Source: CAYPEL01 sp964409635 (GTDB lineage: Bacteria; Pseudomonadota; Gammaproteobacteria; DSM-19610). From it: a DNA stretch of 11,319 bases. The stretch covers positions 1-11,319 of the forward strand of contig CAYPEL010000088.1 of assembly GCA_964409635.1 (NCBI GenBank). The letters run 5' to 3'. Within the stretch, counting starts at the first letter, position 1. Every line of letters begins with the position of its first letter. The notes below the pieces were generated by a model, which worked only from the letters and a program-made list of their open reading frames with translations, made no database searches and had not been told where the DNA came from. This document shows positions 1 through 7,195 of this stretch, one piece after another. Position numbers and translations under genes: made by a program.

Positions 1-852
1 AAAAAACTGTGCATAAGAGCCGGTTAACCTGTGAGTAATGGTTAGCCAGCGGTCTTCTTCCTGGTAGAACCTGTGCATGGAGGCGATTGTGGGTGTAAAA
101 ATGTTTCTGTCCATGTGCACTGTAACACCTTGTTCCTCACAAATAGAAAGCAGGTTTGCAGTTGATTCATATTGCGACTTTAACGGTGTGCATATAAATA
201 CTTCATCGATAATATTGCTTCTAAGATAGTCCGGGAAATTCTTCAAGTCGGATACGATATTGTGGCCGTTAGTTTCTAAAGCACTATTACCAGCCCACTG
301 ATTATCGACAAACCCTATTAGTTCATAGCCCAGTTTCCGGCTGGATTTCATTTTGTTTGCAACGTCAACTGCTCTTGGGTTTGTACCTATAATCACTACA
401 TAACGTAAATTGCGCCCCAATAACCTGACATTTCTCATTAGCTGTCTGAGGATAAATCGGACAGTTAAAAGTGTGGTTATACTCAGCGTCCAAAAAATAG
501 CCAGAAAAGAGAGTGTAATAATTTCCAGATGGAAGAGCTTGGAGCTTACATAAATAACGAGTGTGCAGAGAGAAACCGCACCGATAATGTCTAAAGCCCC
601 GCGATACCATCCGGAGAGGCGACGGGAATGGTATAGATTGAACGATGAGAACACCAGGTGGGTAATCAGCATCAGGAAACCAAACAGGATGAAGTTACTA
701 ATTTTGATTCTCATCGCCATGAACTCGGCAAATGAGAGGTTACTTATTTCGGAGTAGGTGATTAGACCTGCGATTATAAAGCATAAACATACAATGCTGA
801 TGTCAAAGAATTTTAGTCCAAGTATGGCAAGCTTTCTTTTTGTTGATTTCAT
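1..852 (-). CDS. Exopolysaccharide polyprenyl glycosylphosphotransferase, N-terminal part (cut by window start)
   Basis: This frame stays open for 284 codons from an ATG at 852 to the first base of the window, so the 3' end is missing. The protein starts MKSTKRKLAI and has four predicted membrane segments at about residues 14-34, 53-74, 87-105 and 111-133. A cytoplasmic Rossmann-like domain follows (YVVIIGTNPRAVDVANKM at 151-168, then GYELIGFVDN at 175-184), as in the CoA_binding_3 region of WbaP/WcaJ-like initiating enzymes. Members of this family move a sugar-1-phosphate from a UDP-sugar to undecaprenyl phosphate at the inner membrane, starting exopolysaccharide or O-antigen assembly. The catalytic bacterial sugar transferase domain would come after residue 284, so the donor sugar cannot be judged. 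AAGGA lies 10 bases before the ATG and supports this start. The gene diverges from the glycosyltransferase at 1536. Family assignment is firm; the exact role is inferred. Confidence 0.9.
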   Translation of the reverse strand, partial: MKSTKRKLAILGLKFFDISIVCLCFIIAGLITYSEISNLSFAEFMAMRIKISNFILFGFLMLITHLVFSSFNLYHSRRLSGWYRGALDIIGAVSLCTLVIYVSSKLFHLEIITLSFLAIFWTLSITTLLTVRFILRQLMRNVRLLGRNLRYVVIIGTNPRAVDVANKMKSSRKLGYELIGFVDNQWAGNSALETNGHNIVSDLKNFPDYLRSNIIDEVFICTPLKSQYESTANLLSICEEQGVTVHMDRNIFTPTIASMHRFYQEEDRWLTITHRLTGSYAQFF

Positions 853-1535
853 GATGTTTCTATCCTTATTGTGTTTTTTGCTAGAAAGACCGCCCTGTAA
901 TATCTATTTTACATGGCGGCTAATTCAGCAATGCTGGAGCCTCCTATCCAGTATTTTTAATGAGCTAGTCTTTAACCCAGCGTGCCATACTGCTTTTTTA
1001 ATTATGTTTTTAGCCAAGCTTTATAATAGCCACTATAGCGAGTGTGGCCGAATGAATCTTTTAACTGGTTTTACATTATTAATTATTATTTTTACAGCAA
1101 AGCATTCTACCTTACTTACTATGCAGGGTATATTGTATTTTTATAAGCTGATAGTTATGACGCTAACCTGTCAGAGTCTTCGGTGCTGTGGTGTATTGCA
1201 GCAATCAACCTATTTGCGAGCATTACTTTTCACGGCTCTCCTACCTGTTATGTTTGCATAAGCGTAAAAATTTATGCTAAAACAGCGTGTTGCTGTGTAG
1301 TAATATTTTCAGTGGTCGTGCAATAATTTTAAATATTCAAAGTGCAGGCAACTGTATCGTATTAAAAGTTGATTGCTATTCCAGGCAAGTCTTTATGCAG
1401 GTTATTGTGTACATGTTATTTTAATTAGCCATATATAAAATGTGGAAATATTGCCTCTGACTAGCGTGCAGCATTGTCTTTCATGTTTGCGTTAGACAAC
1501 TCATTTTGTTATGAAATTATCGATAGACTGAACTT
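853..1535. other. AT-rich divergent intergenic region, no gene recognised
   Basis: These 683 bases separate two divergent glycan genes and must hold promoters for both, but I found no convincing -35/-10 pair. The plus-strand frame running through 758-1261 is hydrophobic only because the DNA is T-rich. It overlaps the sugar transferase antisense, lacks a ribosome binding site and resembles no family I know, so I do not call it. A minus-strand GGCGGT at 889-894, about 37 bases before the sugar transferase ATG, partly resembles the RfaH ops element GGCGGTAG. A short dyad CAGCA-A-TGCTG lies at 927-937. The composition is more AT-rich than the genes to the right, as is common in surface-glycan loci. 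Confidence 0.6.
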
Positions 1536-2321
1536 ATGCATACAGCCATTCAAAACAACCCTCTCTCCTTGTTAGGTGTTAACATCAGAAATTATTCAAA
1601 CGCTGAGGCGTTGGTTTATCTTGAGTCCTTGATATCAGCACAAGGCTCCGGGTCAAACGCTATATATATAGTTAACGCGCATACCCTGAACCTGGCCGTC
1701 ACTGACGCGAGTTACCGGGAAGTACTCAATAAAGCGGCGGCTGTGTTTGGAGACGGAACAGGGGTGCGATGGGCAGCGCGGCTACGGGGTGTCCGCATGC
1801 AGGATAACCTGGTTGGCACTGATTTGATTCCCAGGCTATTTGAGCGCAACCCGGGGCGCGGATTCAGGTATTTTCTTCTCGGTGCGGATTCCGAGACGAT
1901 TGAAAAAGCCGCGGATGTCTGCCAGAAAAAATTTCCGGGCTGGGATCAGGCGGGCTATCATCATGGCTATGTGCTTGATGATGAAAGGGAAAATGAAAAG
2001 GCAATTGCATTGATCAATGCACAGCAGCCGGATGTTTTGCTGGTTGGAATGGGCAACCCTAAACAGGAAGCATGGATCCATGCCAACCAGCATAAAATTT
2101 CGGTGCCCGCCTGTATTGGTGTGGGAGGGTTATTTGATCACTGGGCAGGAAATTTGACCCGTGCACCGCACTGGGTAAGGAAAATGGGTTATGAATGGTT
2201 GCAATTGTTGGTACAGCAGCCGCATAAATGGCGGCGATACCTTGTCGGTAACCCGACATTCATTCTCAATATGGTGCAATCCCTGCAGCGGGATAAAGCC
2301 AGTATGGCAGCAGATGGTTAG
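1536..2321 (+). CDS. WecG/TagA/CpsF family glycosyltransferase
   Basis: The 261-residue protein has the family hallmarks in order: VNAHTLNLA at 46-54, FGDGTGV at 71-77 (the Asp matches the one proposed as catalytic in TagA), VGMGNPKQEAW at 170-180, GVGGLFDHWAG at 195-205, and RAPHWVRKMGYEWL at 209-222. This GT26-type fold transfers N-acetylmannosamine, its uronic acid or a related sugar from UDP to a lipid-linked acceptor at the inner membrane, usually as an early step of glycan assembly. Donor and acceptor cannot be read from the sequence. The ATG at 1536 is the natural start: the ATG at 1511 hits a stop after six codons. No clear ribosome binding site precedes it. It is the first plus-strand gene of the glycan block and is followed by the export lipoprotein after about 200 bases. 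Length is normal for the family. Confidence 0.92.
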   Translation: MHTAIQNNPLSLLGVNIRNYSNAEALVYLESLISAQGSGSNAIYIVNAHTLNLAVTDASYREVLNKAAAVFGDGTGVRWAARLRGVRMQDNLVGTDLIPRLFERNPGRGFRYFLLGADSETIEKAADVCQKKFPGWDQAGYHHGYVLDDERENEKAIALINAQQPDVLLVGMGNPKQEAWIHANQHKISVPACIGVGGLFDHWAGNLTRAPHWVRKMGYEWLQLLVQQPHKWRRYLVGNPTFILNMVQSLQRDKASMAADG

Positions 2322-2525
2322 CTGATCCCCGCCATATTGTTAAAAACATGGAGCTGCCTGTAAGATAACCAGTGCATTTTACTCGTATTTGGTAAGTTAA
2401 GCCTGTCGGTGTGAGTTTATTTGTGCAACGGCGCGTAGTTTGCGGGCGAACAAATCCGCATCTACAGCCCGGTAATCTGGGGCTATTAGCTTACACGCTA
2501 TACAAACAAAAACAGGATATCCATC
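2322..2525. other. Intergenic leader before the export lipoprotein gene
   Basis: These 204 bases separate the glycosyltransferase from the export gene. There is a weak hairpin AGCCC/GGGCT in the second half, with no T-run, so it is not a convincing terminator. AGGA eight bases before the ATG at 2526 is the ribosome binding site. The gap is long enough for the export gene to have its own promoter, but I could not identify one. Confidence 0.4.
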
Positions 2526-3230
2526 ATGCACATTCTAAAGAATTTTGTCAGTGTAATCGTTGCACTCTCTTCCCTGTTGCTGGTCGCATGTGCGCCGCTA
2601 GTATCAAATCCGATAACGGTGGATACCATCCCGGCCAGTGAGCGTAAGGTCGATAGGCAGGATTATCTTTCTAAAAACTATGCCATCGCCCCCGGGAATC
2701 TGTTGGGCATCAAGTTTTTTCACACGCCGGATCTCAATGAAGAAGTTGCCGTCCGGCCTGATGGAAAGATTTCTCTGCAGTTAATCCAGGAAGTGATGGC
2801 CGCCGGGTTGACGCCAATGGAGCTTTCTGAACAACTGAAGCAAGCTTACAGTGGGCAACTAAAAAGACCAGAAATCGCCGTCATCGTGCGGTCACTCGCT
2901 AGCCAGGTTTATGTTGATGGTGAAGTAGGGAAACCAGGCATGTTGGAACTGGAAGGACCGACGACAGTGATGCAGTCGATTGCATCCGCTGGCGGTTTTA
3001 CTGACCGCTCTAAATTAAAGGAAGTGATTGTGATACGCAGGCGGCCAAATGAAACTGTGGTTATCACCGCCAATCTCGATGCTGTCATCCGCGGTAAGGA
3101 CACCCGCCAGGATATTAATCTTTTACCCTCTGATATCGTCTATGTACCCCGTACCCCGATTGCCAATGTAAACGTCTGGGTTGACCAGTACATACGAAGA
3201 AATATCCCTTTACCATTTTTTCAATTTTAG
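2526..3230 (+). CDS. Short Wza-type polysaccharide export (OPX) lipoprotein
   Basis: The 234-residue protein begins with a lipoprotein signal peptide: a basic start, a hydrophobic run, and the lipobox LVAC with the lipid-modified Cys at residue 22. Ala at +2 suggests sorting to the outer membrane. A polysaccharide export domain (PF02563 type) spans about 52-123, beginning YAIAPGNLLGI with the typical VRPDGKISL at 76-84. A single SLBB domain follows at about 127-175 (VYVDGEVGKPGML, then IASAGGF). The C-terminus (WVDQYIRRNIPL at 218-229) is a short amphipathic helix. E. coli Wza has about 380 residues, so this is the short form, which may need a separate outer-membrane pore or partner. Its inferred role is moving a polymer across the envelope with an inner-membrane co-polymerase, which is not in view. 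The start is supported by AGGA eight bases upstream. Confidence 0.93.
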   Translation: MHILKNFVSVIVALSSLLLVACAPLVSNPITVDTIPASERKVDRQDYLSKNYAIAPGNLLGIKFFHTPDLNEEVAVRPDGKISLQLIQEVMAAGLTPMELSEQLKQAYSGQLKRPEIAVIVRSLASQVYVDGEVGKPGMLELEGPTTVMQSIASAGGFTDRSKLKEVIVIRRRPNETVVITANLDAVIRGKDTRQDINLLPSDIVYVPRTPIANVNVWVDQYIRRNIPLPFFQF

Positions 3231-3322
3231 CTAATCCGAAAAGTGATATTGTCGGCTATTGCTTGCGAAATTGTTGGCGAGCCTTATTCATGCAACACGA
3301 ATGTTAACTGGATAATATACGA

Positions 3323-4330
3323 ATGAGAGTTCTTATAACTGGCAGTGCCGGTTTTATCGGCAGCGCGCTGGCCATGCGTTTGCTGGCGCGTGGTGATGAA
3401 GTCATCGGTATTGATAACCTCAATGATTATTACGACCCGGCTTTAAAAAAAGCCCGCCTGGCGAGGACTGAAAGCCATAAAGCGTTTACCGATGTCAGGA
3501 TGGATCTGGAGGACAGGCAGGGCATCGCGGCAATTTTTAGCAAGCACAAACCACAACGAGTTGTTAATCTTGCCGCCCAGGCAGGCGTCCGCTATTCGCT
3601 GGAAAATCCGCTGGCGTATGTGGATACCAACCTGCTCGGCTATATGAATATACTCGAGGGATGCCGTTATAATGATGTCGAACACCTCGTCTATGCTTCC
3701 AGCAGCTCTGTTTACGGCTCCAATACGAAAATGCCCTTTTCGGTGCACGACAATGTAGACCACCCGGTCAGTATCTACGCGGCTACAAAAAAAGCCAATG
3801 AACTGATGGCGCACACGTATAGTCATTTGTATCGTTTACCGACCACAGGGTTACGGTTTTTTACTGTTTATGGACCCTGGGGGCGGCCGGATATGGCGCT
3901 GTTTATGTTCACGCGCAAAATCCTGGCCGGTGAACCGATTGATGTTTTTAACTACGGAAATCACCGGCGTGATTTCACCTATATTGATGATATTGTCGAG
4001 GGCGTGATTCGAACCCTGGATCATATCCCGGAACCCAATCCGAACTGGTCGGGCGATGAGCCGGACTCAGCGACCAGTACGGCGCCTTACCAGATTTATA
4101 ACATTGGCAATAATCAACCGGTCGAGCTGATGCATTACATTGAGGTGCTGGAAGACTGCCTGGGTAAAAAAGCCGAAAAAAACCTGTTGCCGCTACAGCC
4201 CGGAGATGTTCCCGATACTTATGCGGATGTGCAGGATCTTGTCAGCGCTGTGGATTATAAACCTGATATGCCGGTAGAGCAGGGCATTGCAAATTTCGTT
4301 GATTGGTACCGCGACTATTTCAAGATTTGA
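3323..4330 (+). CDS. UDP-glucuronate 4-epimerase (extended SDR)
   Basis: The 335-residue NAD-dependent epimerase has GSAGFIG at 7-13 for NAD binding, SSSSVYG at 126-132 with the active-site Ser/Thr position, and the catalytic pair Tyr152/Lys156 in YAATK. The stretches DNLNDYYDP (31-39), AAQAGVRYSLENP (84-96), FFTVYGPWGRPDMA (179-192) and RRDFTYIDDI are characteristic of the UDP-glucuronate 4-epimerase branch rather than of GalE or the rhamnose dehydratase. It would interconvert UDP-glucuronate and UDP-galacturonate in the cytoplasm, feeding acidic sugar into the glycan made by its neighbours. It follows the export gene after 92 bases and is probably in the same transcription unit. A GGAT lies about ten bases before the ATG. 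Substrate assignment is by sequence resemblance and has not been tested. Confidence 0.92.
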   Translation: MRVLITGSAGFIGSALAMRLLARGDEVIGIDNLNDYYDPALKKARLARTESHKAFTDVRMDLEDRQGIAAIFSKHKPQRVVNLAAQAGVRYSLENPLAYVDTNLLGYMNILEGCRYNDVEHLVYASSSSVYGSNTKMPFSVHDNVDHPVSIYAATKKANELMAHTYSHLYRLPTTGLRFFTVYGPWGRPDMALFMFTRKILAGEPIDVFNYGNHRRDFTYIDDIVEGVIRTLDHIPEPNPNWSGDEPDSATSTAPYQIYNIGNNQPVELMHYIEVLEDCLGKKAEKNLLPLQPGDVPDTYADVQDLVSAVDYKPDMPVEQGIANFVDWYRDYFKI

Positions 4331-4375
4331 ACACTAATTTGATCCCACCTCCCTAAGGAGCACGCAGTAAGTTCC

Positions 4376-4470
4376 CGTAGGGTGGGTGCAACCCACCATT
4401 CTCTGTACCGTCCGGAAGGGTTCCCCCCACCCGACAAAAAGACTTATACGGTACGCTCCTGAGCGTCAGG
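4376..4470. repeat. Cluster of short hairpins, possible dispersed repeat or MITE-like element
   Basis: Four compact dyads crowd into about 95 bases between the epimerase and mutY. GGTGGGT/ACCCACC (4381-4387 with 4391-4397, three-base loop) is preceded by CGTAG. GGAA/TTCC lies at 4413-4423. GTACCGT (4405-4411) pairs with ACGGTAC (4448-4454) and encloses the previous hairpin. ACGCTC/GAGCGT (4453-4458 with 4461-4466) closes the set. The edge GTAGGGTGGG...CCCACC resembles small repeats dispersed in many proteobacterial and cyanobacterial genomes. Only one copy is in the window, so repetition is inferred. It could also form part of an untranslated leader or a terminator-like structure, although no T-run follows. 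Confidence 0.5.
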
Positions 4471-4487
4471 AAGTTTGCAGGATACCA

Positions 4488-5564
4488 GTGATTGTGAGAT
4501 TTGCCTTTTCAGACAGCATCCTTACCTGGTTTGACGAATCCGGGCGTAAGGATCTCCCCTGGCAGAAAAACCCGACGCCCTATCGTGTATGGGTTTCGGA
4601 AATTATGCTGCAACAGACCCAGGTCGCCACGGTTATTCCTTACTACCTGCGTTTTATAGAACGGTTTCCTGATCTTCCTGCTTTGGCGGCAGCGTCACTC
4701 GATGATGTGCTGCACCTCTGGTCGGGGCTGGGGTATTACGCGCGCGCCCGTAATTTGCACAAGGCGGCGGTAATAGTTTGCGAGCAGTTGGATGAAATGT
4801 TGCCGGAAAATATTGAAGCGCTACAGAGCTTACCGGGCATAGGCCGTTCGACAGCAGGTGCGATCCTATCCTTGGCGTGCGGCCAACGCCAACCGATACT
4901 GGATGGGAATGTTAAACGGGTGCTGACGCGCTTTCATGCGCTACCGGGTTGGCCCGGACAAACGGCTGTGCTAAAAAATTTATGGCGCTTTGCTGAAGCT
5001 TATACACCCAATCAGCGTGTCGCTGATTACACGCAGGCCATCATGGATCTGGGTGCAACAGTCTGTACCCGCAGCAAACCCGCTTGCTCAGATTGTCCCT
5101 TAAATACAGACTGTGTTGCACTTCAAACGGGTAACCCAGTACAGTTTCCTTCACCCCGTCCAAAGCGCGAGCTGCCGGTGCGCGAAGTGCATATGGTGTT
5201 GCTGATGAACAGCGGTAATGACGTGCTGCTGCAGAAAAGGCCACCTACAGGCATATGGGGAGGTCTGTGGAGCCTGCCGGAATTTGAATCAGTCAAGGCG
5301 CTTAGCCAGTGGTGTGCCCTGCAAGGTGTTTCAGAGTCCGAACAAGCAGGCAGGACTTTGTCTGCGCTGAAGCATACCTTTAGTCATTTTCACCTGCATA
5401 TCACACCGCATCTGCTGGTTACTAAAAACCCTGCACTTGCTGTGATGGAAGCGGATCGAACACTCTGGTATAACTTGCACAAGCCGCAGCGAGTAGGTGT
5501 CGCGGCGCCTGTCAGCAAGCTTCTCAAACAATTATCTAAGCCAAGCCGGGATATAGCGTTATGA
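4488..5564 (+). CDS. mutY: Adenine DNA glycosylase MutY
   Basis: MutY removes adenine paired with 8-oxoguanine in base excision repair. Numbering from GTG 4488 (358 residues), the catalytic Glu38 lies in WVSEIMLQQTQ, the helix-hairpin-helix is LPGIGRSTAGAI at 115-126, and the essential Asp139 is in LDGNVKRVL. The 4Fe-4S cluster ligands are Cys193, 200, 203 and 209 with the expected 6-2-5 spacing. A NUDIX-like 8-oxoG-recognition domain follows from about 230 (RPPTGIWGGLWSLPEF, then FSHFHLHI). The frame is open to an ATG at 4386, but that adds 34 unmatched residues encoded by the hairpin element. I prefer GTG 4488, which has AGGA five bases upstream; GTG 4494 is also possible, with AGGA eleven bases upstream. 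The gene overlaps yggX by four bases, the arrangement also known from enterobacteria. Confidence 0.96.
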   Translation: MIVRFAFSDSILTWFDESGRKDLPWQKNPTPYRVWVSEIMLQQTQVATVIPYYLRFIERFPDLPALAAASLDDVLHLWSGLGYYARARNLHKAAVIVCEQLDEMLPENIEALQSLPGIGRSTAGAILSLACGQRQPILDGNVKRVLTRFHALPGWPGQTAVLKNLWRFAEAYTPNQRVADYTQAIMDLGATVCTRSKPACSDCPLNTDCVALQTGNPVQFPSPRPKRELPVREVHMVLLMNSGNDVLLQKRPPTGIWGGLWSLPEFESVKALSQWCALQGVSESEQAGRTLSALKHTFSHFHLHITPHLLVTKNPALAVMEADRTLWYNLHKPQRVGVAAPVSKLLKQLSKPSRDIAL

Positions 5565-5839
5565 CACGAACCGTACAATGTATAAAACTCAAGCAGGAAG
5601 CCGAAGGACTGGATCGTCAACCTTATCCTGGGGAACTGGGTAAGAAAATTTTTGATACTGTGTCTAAACAGGCCTGGCAACAGTGGCTTGCGCATCAGAC
5701 CATGCTGATCAACGAGAACCGCTTGAGTCCAATTGAGCCCAAGGCGAGAAAGTTTCTTGAAGAACAGATGGAGAAGTATTTTTTTGGTGAAGGTGCGGAG
5801 ATACCAGAAGGTTATGTGCCCCCTGCAAAACCGGACTAG
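5561..5839 (+). CDS. yggX: Probable Fe(2+)-trafficking / oxidative damage protection protein YggX
   Basis: The 92-residue protein matches the YggX family over its whole length: TVQCIKLKQEAEGLD at 4-18, PYPGELGKKIFDTVSKQAW at 21-39, then LINENRLSP and the C-terminal EKYFFGEGAEIPEGYVPP. YggX is a small cytoplasmic protein linked to protection of iron-sulfur clusters and handling of labile iron during oxidative stress. Cys7 is the conserved cysteine. Its ATG lies within the mutY stop (ATGA), so the two are surely co-transcribed and probably translationally coupled. The pairing fits biologically, since MutY carries an iron-sulfur cluster and acts on oxidative DNA damage. No T-rich terminator follows; the REP-like pair downstream may act as the transcript end. 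Confidence 0.96.
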   Translation: MTRTVQCIKLKQEAEGLDRQPYPGELGKKIFDTVSKQAWQQWLAHQTMLINENRLSPIEPKARKFLEEQMEKYFFGEGAEIPEGYVPPAKPD

Positions 5840-5891
5840 GTTTTATGACTGGTTTTTAAGCTTAAGGAATATCTGATTTAGTCGTGAACTT

Positions 5892-5951
5892 GTAGGAGTG
5901 GTTTTAACCGCGGTGGTCATAGTACCTCATTGCGGTTAAAACCGTTCCTAT
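5892..5951. repeat. REP-like inverted pair (REPIN/BIME type)
   Basis: The left arm at 5892-5911 (GTAGGAGTGGTTTTAACCGC) and the reverse complement of the right arm at 5932-5951 agree at 17 of 20 positions, with a 20-base spacer. Each arm also holds its own small hairpin (GGTT-TT-AACC on the left, CGGTT-AA-AACCG on the right), as expected for two REP units in opposite orientation. The GTAGGAGxGG edge resembles the GTAGGAGCGGC REP families of Pseudomonas and other gammaproteobacteria that are moved by RAYT transposases. It sits in the convergent gap between yggX and the minus-strand radical SAM gene, where it could stabilise or end both transcripts. No RAYT gene is in the window. Confidence 0.8.
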
Positions 5952-6020
5952 AGTATTTGCACAATACGTAATACAAGATACACCTATAAATCTGTGCATC
6001 TTTAATGTGCAAGTCCGACC

Positions 6021-7070
6021 CTACTCATATTTCTTTAATAAAATACCTTCATCACCACAACAACTTGCGGCGCATTTTTTAACCGCGTTTACAGCGCCGG
6101 GATCCTGCGACAAATAGGCTTCAACCGGTATATTTTCCGCCGCGCAATCACAACCTTTGTCATCGTACACATAGACATTAGTCAGCCCGGTTTTGCGGGC
6201 GTTTTCATGTGCTGTCCACATGATTTCCGAAGGCGTAGCGGGTAAGTGGTTCAGTTGGTAAGCAGGAAAAAAGCGGGTGATATGCCAGGGGCTGTCCACA
6301 CCCAGATGGTCGCGTATCCAGTCAGCAATATGTTTCAGTTCTTCCGCGCTATCGTTTTTGCCGGGAATAATATTGGTACGGGTTTCAACGTGGATCCCCA
6401 GTTGGTGTGCCTTGTGGATGGAGTTAAGCACCTGTTCGACCGAAGCGGTTTTACAGATATCCTGGTAGAAGGCATCACTTAAGCTTTTAATGTCTGAACA
6501 GAGGACGTCCATGTGCGGTGCCAGCAGTTCCAGTGCTTCATCGGTTATAAAGCTGTTTGACACATAGACAGTATATAATCCGGCCGCGTGTGCTGCCTGG
6601 GCAGTATCCAGAACGTATTCCAGCCACACTGCGGGTTCGGAATAGGTAAACGCGATACCATCAACTCCGTGCCGTTTGGCGGCTTCCACGAGTTCATCGG
6701 GTGTCACATAGGCAGCTGTGGATTCACCGCGCGCCAGATTATCCAGTGCAGAGACACCCCAGGAAATATCCAGGTTATGGCAGCCGCCGCAGCGGAAGTT
6801 ACAACCATAGCTCCCCACAGACATAATGGTGCTGCCGGGCCGGTAATGTTTCACGGGTTTGTCTTCTATAGGGCCGGTGTCAATAGCCGACAATATGCCG
6901 TACGATAGGTTGTACAAGGTGCCGTGCCGGTTTACATGGGCTTGACAAAATCCACGCTGGCCGTGAACCAACTTGCAGCGCCACAAACAAAGATTGCAAC
7001 GGGTTGAACCGTTGGGCAGTTTTTCCTGTAACCGGGTTTCGACCAGTTGGTAGGTTTCGGGTGCTGACAT
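6021..7070 (-). CDS. amrS: AmmeMemoRadiSam-system radical SAM enzyme (AmrS-like)
   Basis: The enzyme carries the radical SAM motif CNFRCGGC (Cys95, 99 and 102, numbered from the upstream ATG at 7085). It is preceded by the N-terminal cysteine group typical of this family (CNLCLWRC and GFC, Cys30, 33, 37 and 47) and followed by FTYSEPAVW, DIK, and TRFFPAYQ. AmrS is known from genomic association with Memo (AmrB) and AMMECR1 (AmrA); its reaction is not established to my knowledge. Neither partner is in this window. The C-terminal tail has CDC at 312-314 and KKCAASCC at 336-343, five cysteines that may bind a further metal centre, in place of the CPNC-type ending I would expect. I place the start at 7070, since GAGGA lies just before that ATG; ATG 7085 adds five residues with only a weak binding site. 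It is convergent with yggX and divergent from rfbA. Confidence 0.88.
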   Translation of the reverse strand: MSAPETYQLVETRLQEKLPNGSTRCNLCLWRCKLVHGQRGFCQAHVNRHGTLYNLSYGILSAIDTGPIEDKPVKHYRPGSTIMSVGSYGCNFRCGGCHNLDISWGVSALDNLARGESTAAYVTPDELVEAAKRHGVDGIAFTYSEPAVWLEYVLDTAQAAHAAGLYTVYVSNSFITDEALELLAPHMDVLCSDIKSLSDAFYQDICKTASVEQVLNSIHKAHQLGIHVETRTNIIPGKNDSAEELKHIADWIRDHLGVDSPWHITRFFPAYQLNHLPATPSEIMWTAHENARKTGLTNVYVYDDKGCDCAAENIPVEAYLSQDPGAVNAVKKCAASCCGDEGILLKKYE

Positions 7071-7195
7071 AGATTCCTCATTCATTCTTACTGCACACTA
7101 AAGCACTCGCTGGGGGCTTACAACCCTGTAAAATGACAGCGTAATACAGACAGATCGATTATCATGACTAAAAATCAAGTAACGGGATCGAAATA

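Noticed and set aside
365..757. Short open frames on both strands near the left end
   Set aside because: They are out-of-frame shadows of the sugar transferase, which reads without interruption on the minus strand and shows clear family motifs.
758..1261. Plus-strand open frame of 167 codons, strongly hydrophobic
   Set aside because: It starts inside the real sugar transferase on the opposite strand, has no ribosome binding site, and its hydrophobicity follows from T-rich DNA. It shows no recognisable domain or regular membrane-helix layout.
2411..2641. Plus-strand open frame overlapping the start of the export lipoprotein gene
   Set aside because: It is in another frame, is low in recognisable structure, and competes with a lipoprotein that has a clear lipobox, binding site and domains.
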